64,000 bases of DNA from Furcasterigmium furcatum (Eukaryota; Ascomycota; Sordariomycetes; Glomerellales; Plectosphaerellaceae), in assembly GCA_001599815.1 (NCBI GenBank), contig BCIA01000001.1:5026934-5090933 (forward strand), written 5' to 3'. Positions 58,712 to 64,000 of the stretch are shown piece by piece. Position 1 is the stretch's first letter. Every line of letters begins with the position of its first letter. The notes under the pieces were generated by a model, which made no database searches, had not been told where the DNA came from, and saw nothing but the letters and a program-made list of their open reading frames with translations. A program made the position numbers and the translations under genes.

Positions 58712-60616
58712 CGCCGCGGAGTTTGCAGAAGAGTCTCCGGCATGACCGTGAGAAGTAAGGGCTTTGGTCGTTGGGTCTTAAGAGCAAGACAGTGTGCGAT
58801 TAGGTGGCGGCTCTTGAACCCTTTTCTTTCCATCTCACTAGAGGTCTAGTATCGCCGCGTTTCTGTGGCTGTCATCCTATTTGGGAGGGGGGGTAACATG
58901 GTATACCCAGACTGAATTGTTAGCTGTACGTTACTGTATGTTGGTGCGCGCTCTTTCACACTAATCAACGATGGACTTTGTTCTTTTCAAGTGGTGTTGG
59001 CCTTGATTTCTGTGAATTCTTCGCAGCTCGGCCAGGTATGCGCCGCGCTGCCATCTGTGGCCACTGGAATGCAGCGTGGCGAACAGAGCAACAGCCGTGG
59101 CACACGGCCATTGTAGCGACCATGTGGTGTCTCGGGACCGATCGGCTGCATTCCTCTGTGCTGAGGCCGACGACGACGGAGCCGAAGCCGAAGCGACTTC
59201 ATGTCATGAGCTGTCGTGGACGGCTTGGACATGTTCTCGTCGACTGACAGCCAGTTTGGGTGTTGTTTGGGCCGGTAAGACTACATCTGTGAATGACACG
59301 AAACAGCAGGCTATTCAGGCGATGTCGCTCCTTCATGAGCCAGTGAGTCTGGGAAGATGGCTTAGATCACCATCGGCATTGGGATTTACAGTCGGTGGTT
59401 TCGGAGTCGCTGCCTCACGTGAGGTGTTCTTCGACCGATTGACTGACTCGACATGACAGCGCTAATCCCTTCCTCACCTGAAACCCAGCAGCTTCCCTTT
59501 CGGGCGGGTACCAAAGTACAACGGGCAAAGGACGGGCCAAACGGTCCTTCGTCTCCTGCAAGGTACCCGTGCCACTGTGCATTGGTCTCATCCAGTCAGG
59601 AAGCAGGGTGTGCGGGTCGGCGGGACCCTTGCTTCTTCGTCTTGAAATCATCTCCTGAGATTGGCTGGGCTGAGTGTGCTCATTTCCCGCATCCTGCGCG
59701 ATCTTTCGTCGGTCCTTCTCCGTCTTCCATCGTGATTGCCTATCGTCAACGGAGGGAGATCGCTTCTCTTGGAGTCACTTTCCCGCGGATTACCTACTTT
59801 TGGATGGGAGGAGCTGGTGTCTTGGCTCTCCGCGCAGCATCGCATCGCGCCCTGGACTCCTGGCCGACGGGAGGAAAGGGGTCGGGTGTCTGCCAATGTT
59901 TCGACGCGTCTGATGTTTCGGGCTGGAAACGATGGATGACTGACTCTGGGCAGCACCCAGCATCTCTTGTCCCAGTCGAGATGAACACCTCTCGATCTCA
60001 CGTAGGTTCTCAATGAACAGCCACCAAGACATCCCAAGGCCCTAGCCAGAGACGCGATCTCCCTCGACGTCGCTCCCCAGTGGACGGCAGTCGCCCGAGG
60101 CCCATCGTCAATTTGAGAGGTCTTATGAGCCAATGAACAAGCCGAGATGTCAATTAGAATTTAGGGCGATCTTGCCCCTCTGGGCATGGCTGGGCCTTCC
60201 TGGAGCGACGAGGTTGACCGCCAGGGAAGGAAGCCCGAACGGACTGCCCAAGGGCAAGGGCCGCCCCCGTGCTTTGCTTGGTGTCTGGCCAGTGGCCACC
60301 CCCCAGCCCCAGTCCGTGCTCTCGCCCACTCGCTCCAGTCCGATTCTTCTTCTCCTCCGTCCTCTTCCCACGTCCCCCCCGTCTGTTCTCTCGTTCCACC
60401 CTCACCTCAAACAACCTAGGTCGTCGCGTTGCCCCTTTGGCGTTTGCCAGTCTCACTCTTTTTTGTGCCCTCAGCAAACAGAGTCTTCGTGCTCAATTAC
60501 GTTCATTATCCAACATCATCAGCTACCTACCTGCCGACCTATCGCCTCGCGGTTCAACAACTCTCGTCCGACCCTATCTACATAGCAGCTTCGCTCAACC
60601 CAACACAACCATCACA
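58712..60616. other. 1.9-kb intergenic stretch with pyrimidine-rich leader of the surface-protein gene
   Basis: No gene is supported between 58712 and about 60280; frames of up to 187 codons lack motifs and overlap antisense frames. From about 60300 to 60600 the plus strand is strongly C/T-rich and then CA-rich (AACCATCACAATG), a typical promoter-proximal leader for a highly expressed gene. Confidence 0.5.
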
Positions 60617-61381
60617 ATGCAGTACCGCTCCATCACCTCCCTGGCCCTCATGGCCCTGGCCACCACCGCCACCGCCCAGCAGTCCCGCGTCTTCACCCGG
60701 GCCTCCCAGTCCGTGAGGGAGTTCGACATCTTCGCCCGCCAGAGCGACGGATACCAGCCCGAGGACGAGATCTGCGGCGGCGAAGGCAGCACTTGCGCCG
60801 AGGCCTGCGGCGACGGCTACCAGGAGTGCGCTTCTTCCGACGAGTCCGTCCACTGCTACAACCCCGCCCAGGAGGAGTCTTGCTGTGCAAGCGGCAACGG
60901 AAGCTCCTGCCTCTCCAGCTTCTTCTGTGCTCGCGACTCTGAGACCGGTACCTTCTGCTGCCCTGGCGGCTCTTCCCTTGAGGAGTGCGCTGTCGAGTTC
61001 GGCGTTGTTGGCGCCCTCGTCTCCGACGCCCCCGCCGCTCCCACCTCGTCCTCTTCTTCTGCCGTCGCCGAGTCCACCTCGGAGGTCGTCTCGTCTTCCA
61101 GCGTCGTTGTCGTCGTCTCCTCGTCCTCCATCGAGATCTCCAGCGCCCTTCCCACCTCGGAGGTCAGCAGCAGCTTCTACGCTAACAGCACCTCCTCGTA
61201 CGAGCCGTCCTACACCGTCCCTGTTGAGACCACCACCACCGTCGTCACGGACCCCTCTGCCACCAGCGGCTCCAGCGACGAGACGGAGGATGAGGATGAC
61301 ACCGAGGACTCCGGCGCCACCGCCCACGGCCCCATCATGGCCCTCGTTGCCGCCGTCGCCATGCTCACCACCCTGTTTTAA
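60617..61381 (+). CDS. Secreted Cys-rich, Ser/Thr-rich protein, probably GPI-anchored
   Basis: A single exon of 254 residues. It starts with a signal peptide (MQYRSITSLALMALATTATA, cleavage likely before QQS). A compact Cys-rich domain with 12 cysteines spans about 50-135 (EICGGEGSTCAEACGDGYQE; HCYNPAQEESCCASG; FCARDSETGTFCC). A long Ser/Thr/Val-rich, probably O-glycosylated stalk follows (about 140-235), ending in acidic residues (DETEDEDDTEDSG). The last about 17 residues are hydrophobic (GPIMALVAAVAMLTTLF), as in a GPI-attachment signal; the omega site would be near the Ser-Gly-Ala before THG. The protein is expected on the cell wall or plasma membrane. The long pyrimidine leader and C-ending codon bias suggest strong expression. 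Function is unknown. Confidence 0.88.
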   Translation: MQYRSITSLALMALATTATAQQSRVFTRASQSVREFDIFARQSDGYQPEDEICGGEGSTCAEACGDGYQECASSDESVHCYNPAQEESCCASGNGSSCLSSFFCARDSETGTFCCPGGSSLEECAVEFGVVGALVSDAPAAPTSSSSSAVAESTSEVVSSSSVVVVVSSSSIEISSALPTSEVSSSFYANSTSSYEPSYTVPVETTTTVVTDPSATSGSSDETEDEDDTEDSGATAHGPIMALVAAVAMLTTLF

Positions 61382-62442
61382 TCTCCTCGCACTCTTACGA
61401 CTGGAGGCGCTGCTTGGATCTCGCTGTATGAGGGTCTCGGCCCCCATCTCCAGTCAGCGTGCCACGAGTAATGAGTTTTACGATCATCGAAGGAGCGTAT
61501 AGCGGGTGTTCCGGCAGGCACACAGCACATCATCAGAAAACAAAAACCTCGTGCTCTGCCGCGATGTTACAAAGTCTGGCCCATCTTTTTATTTTGCATT
61601 TTCACGATTCCCCCTGTTCGGACCGCCTTGACGACATGCTGGCTTTTCTCGCGATTTGCTCCCGCCGGGTGTCTGACTGACTCGGGCATTGCGGGCGCTT
61701 CTCACGGGAACAGGTTGAATGAGGCACGGCTTGGAGCGTTTGAAGTTGGCTGAGTTGGTGGTGGTTTATCGATCGCGTCCTTCCTCTTGTACCTACGATT
61801 CCCGGCCGGATGTCTGGAGCCACGGTTCACTCCCATCTCGCCCCGTACCTACTACCCTTAATGTTTCTTGCCCTGGTAGACAATAGCATCACAGCAGTGC
61901 ACATATCCTCGTTTGCTCGATTGATTCTTTCCATTTCGGTGTGTGTTCGGGGCCCGACGTGGAGGGATGCCTGCCCAACTACCAGGCTTGACCACCTCCA
62001 CTGTAGTCGTCATGCGTCGGGAAGTGACCAGGCGCGACTCATCGATGACAGGAAGGGATCTCATGGCCGTTGGTGTTGCAGCAACAACGTTCTTTCCCAA
62101 GATGCTGGCTCCTGCTGGTGGCGCCCGTTGAGGTAGAAGCCACAGCCAGCAGCGGGCAGGACAATCATGTACTCGTGAAATGCCTAGGTACCTACCTAGG
62201 TACAAGTATGTCGCGGAACCAGGCACGGACCCAGATGGCTTCCCAGTCCGACAACCGATCATTCTCAATGACTACTAGAGAAAGCAGAGCTTACTTATCC
62301 CGATTCTGCGAGACGACATCGCGCGGTTATCCCAACTATTATCCGAGGCCCAGGCCGCAGCTACTCAATCAAGATCCCTCCAATAAGTCAACCCAACGTC
62401 TGTCGGAGCCCTCCTGCGCGGAGTGCGAATTGCCGAGTCAGA
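61382..62442. other. Intergenic with CCTAGGTAC repeat
   Basis: 1.06 kb between two genes on the same strand. No gene is supported. It contains the CCTAGGTAC direct repeat listed separately, and toward 62442 the promoter of the sugar transporter. Confidence 0.45.
62183..62203. repeat. CCTAGGTAC direct repeat with two AvrII-type palindromes
   Basis: Two exact copies of CCTAGGTAC (62183-62191 and 62195-62203) are separated by CTA. Each begins with the palindrome CCTAGG, and neighbouring GGTACC/GTAC make the whole segment nearly self-complementary. Motifs of the TAGGTACCTA kind are, from general knowledge, frequent in intergenic DNA of several Sordariomycetes. Position is about 240 bp upstream of the sugar transporter ATG. 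Function is unknown. Confidence 0.7.
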
Positions 62443-64000
62443 ATGGTCGTCCCAGCCAGCCGTGAAGTGGTTACAGGACATGTCGAAGCGCCATCAACAT
62501 GGAGGACATACTTCTACTGCGGTGTCGCAGCCTTCGGAGGAGTGTGCTTCGGATACCCGACGTCCGTCATGTCTGGGGTACTCGGCACGCCGTACTTTGT
62601 CGAGATGTACACGGGGGCGGCATACGACTATGCGAAAAGGCAGCCCGTGGACCCAACCGCCTACTATGGGCTGAGTGCGTCCTCCAAGTCCCTAATGGTC
62701 GGAATCCTCTCTGCGGGCGTGCTGCTCGGGTGTCTGATGGCGGCGGACCTGGCCGACAAACGAGGGCGCAGATTGCCGGTGCTGATCGGGTGCATTGTAC
62801 TGTGCTTCGGGACCACGCTCCAGATCGTCGCCGAGGGTCAGGAGTGGCAGTTTGCGCTGGGTCGCCTGATCACAGGTCTCGGGGTCGGGGCCTTTTCGCC
62901 CTCTCTCGTCACCTACATCTCGGAGATTGCGCCAACACACCGCCGGGGGCTTTGTATAGCGTCATATTCACTGAACATTAATCTGGGTATTTTCCTAGCC
63001 GACGCTGTCGTCATGGGTACAGAGGGCATCCAGAGCAGCGCGGCGTACCGGATCCCGATCTCACTGCAGTACGCATGGGCTATCATGTTGGGCGTTGGGA
63101 TGTAGGCGCTTCGTGGGTTGAGCCTCCTCTTGAAACCCCAGCCCATCAGGCGCGGCAGTGTACTGACAGATCTTCCAGCCGAGTCCCCTCGATGGCTCAT
63201 GAGGGTCGGCAAAACGGAGGAGGCCACGGCCGCCATGCTCAGGGTGCGCGGCCACACAAGGATGTCCCCGGAGGTGCAAGCTGAGATGGACTATCTCGCC
63301 CGATTCATTCAGCCAGAAACGGATGTGCTGAGGATGGCGTGGGTTTGGTCATGGCTCGAGTGCTTCTACGGCCCCTTCCACATGAGGAACAGCCCCATTC
63401 AGAGACTCATCCTCGGAACGACGGTGCAGATGATGCAGCAGATGACGGGGATCTCGTTCATATTCTACTTCGGCACGACGTTCTTCCAGGACCTCGGCGG
63501 CGTGACGCAGCCGTTCCTTGTATCGCTCGTCGCGTCGCTCGTCAACTTCTTGGCAACGCCCCTAGCCTTGCTGACCGTGGACCAGTACGGGAGGAGAACA
63601 TTGATGATATTGGGCGGCTTGGTCATGTGCATCGCCCAGCTCCTCATCGCTGTGCTGGGACGCAAGCAGGGGGACGACGGGTGGTATGCCGGGCCCACGG
63701 CCACAGGCATGGTGGCCCTCTTCTGCATCAACATCATGGCCTACTCCATGTCGTGGGGGCCGATGGGTTGGGTGGTCGTCGCCGAGGTGTTCGCGTTGCG
63801 GCAGCGGGCGAAGAGCATGGCGCTGTCGACGGCGAGCAACTGGTTGTGGAACTGCGTCATCGCAACGACGATGCCGTTTCTGCTGGGCAAGAATCCGGGC
63901 GAGCCCGACATGGGGCCGGACCTATTCTTTATACTCAGCGGCACGTGTGCTGTGGCGGTGGCGTACGCTTTCTTCATGGTGCCCGAGATGCGGGACTTGA
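62443..64000 (+). CDS. MFS sugar transporter, partial (runs off the window end)
   Basis: Exons 62443-63101 and 63159-64000 give 500 codons in the window with no stop; the C-terminus lies beyond 64000. The 57-nt intron has a GTAGGC donor and GGCAG acceptor; other AG choices leave the wrong phase. Sugar-porter signatures are DLADKRGRR between TM2 and TM3, FALGRLITGLGVGAFSPS, a PxESPR-type site here read as LPAESPRWLM, TVQMMQQMTGISFIFYFG (QQxxGxNxxxYY-like), VDQYGRRTL and EVFALRQRAK. The N-terminus is short and hydrophilic, and TM1 is YCGVAAFGGVCFGYPTSVMS. It belongs to the fungal hexose/general sugar:proton symporter family. The specific sugar cannot be told. It is at the plasma membrane by family. 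Confidence 0.9.

Noticed and set aside
59453..60016. 187-codon plus-strand frame before the surface-protein gene
   Set aside because: No domain, irregular composition, and comparable frames on the other strand.
1..64000. Search for transposons, CRISPR arrays, rRNA and terminal repeats
   Set aside because: None could be supported by eye: no transposase or reverse-transcriptase motifs, no long terminal or inverted repeats, no regularly spaced repeats.

Overview
The window is nuclear DNA of a filamentous ascomycete (Pezizomycotina), most likely a Sordariomycete. The evidence is spliceosomal introns of about 50-140 nt with GTRNGT donors and CTNAY-like branch points, compact GC-rich genes on both strands, pyrimidine-rich leaders, and recognisable fungal families: fused two-domain isopropylmalate isomerase, Zn2Cys6 and APSES regulators, Cns1, Sec62, ankyrin-subtilase and NLR-like proteins. 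No bacterial operon, IS element, CRISPR array, rRNA or convincing tRNA is visible. Gene models below were spliced by hand. Each set of exons sums to an open reading frame divisible by three, but there is no transcript support.

Layout: 0.3-2.1 kb, an unknown coiled-coil/tail-anchor-like protein with an in-frame TAG near its start; 3.7-6.3 kb, leucine-biosynthesis isomerase (LEU1 type); 6.6-7.7 kb, Rkm5-like ribosomal lysine methyltransferase. From 8.2 to 19.9 kb lies the most interesting block: an ankyrin-subtilisin (S8) protein, a divergently transcribed unknown 297-aa protein, and a 1912-aa NLR-like protein (alpha/beta-hydrolase-like, degenerate NACHT, winged helix, ankyrin repeats, ZZ zinc finger). 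A decayed FAD-oxidoreductase (BBE type) relic follows at 20.4-20.9 kb. Then come an OPT oligopeptide transporter (21.2-24.3 kb), a 5.4-kb gene-free stretch, an Xbp1-type APSES regulator (29.7-31.3 kb), the Hsp90 co-chaperone Cns1 (31.6-32.8 kb) and a DHA1-type MFS transporter (33.6-35.3 kb). After a second gene-free stretch come an inositol-monophosphatase-family enzyme (39.0-40.0 kb) and a divergent Zn2Cys6 factor (40.8-42.0 kb), a small single-pass membrane protein (42.3-43.1 kb), a membrane-anchored phytase-like histidine acid phosphatase (45.0-46.6 kb), a heavy-metal P1B-ATPase (47.4-50.8 kb), an unknown Pro/Ser-rich protein (51.8-53.4 kb), Sec62 (55.1-56.4 kb), a BTB-bromodomain protein (57.3-58.7 kb), a GPI-type Cys-rich surface protein (60.6-61.4 kb) and the first part of an MFS sugar transporter cut off by the window end.

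Most genes are independent housekeeping or transport functions. The 8.2-19.9 kb block is different. It joins a protease fused to ankyrin repeats with an NLR-like scaffold whose catalytic motifs are altered in three ways: Asp in the hydrolase nucleophile elbow, no P-loop Lys-Ser/Thr, and a broken Walker B. Ankyrin-linked proteases and NLRs are the usual parts of fungal self/non-self recognition and regulated cell death, so I read this block as a candidate innate-immunity or allorecognition island. That functional reading is inference.
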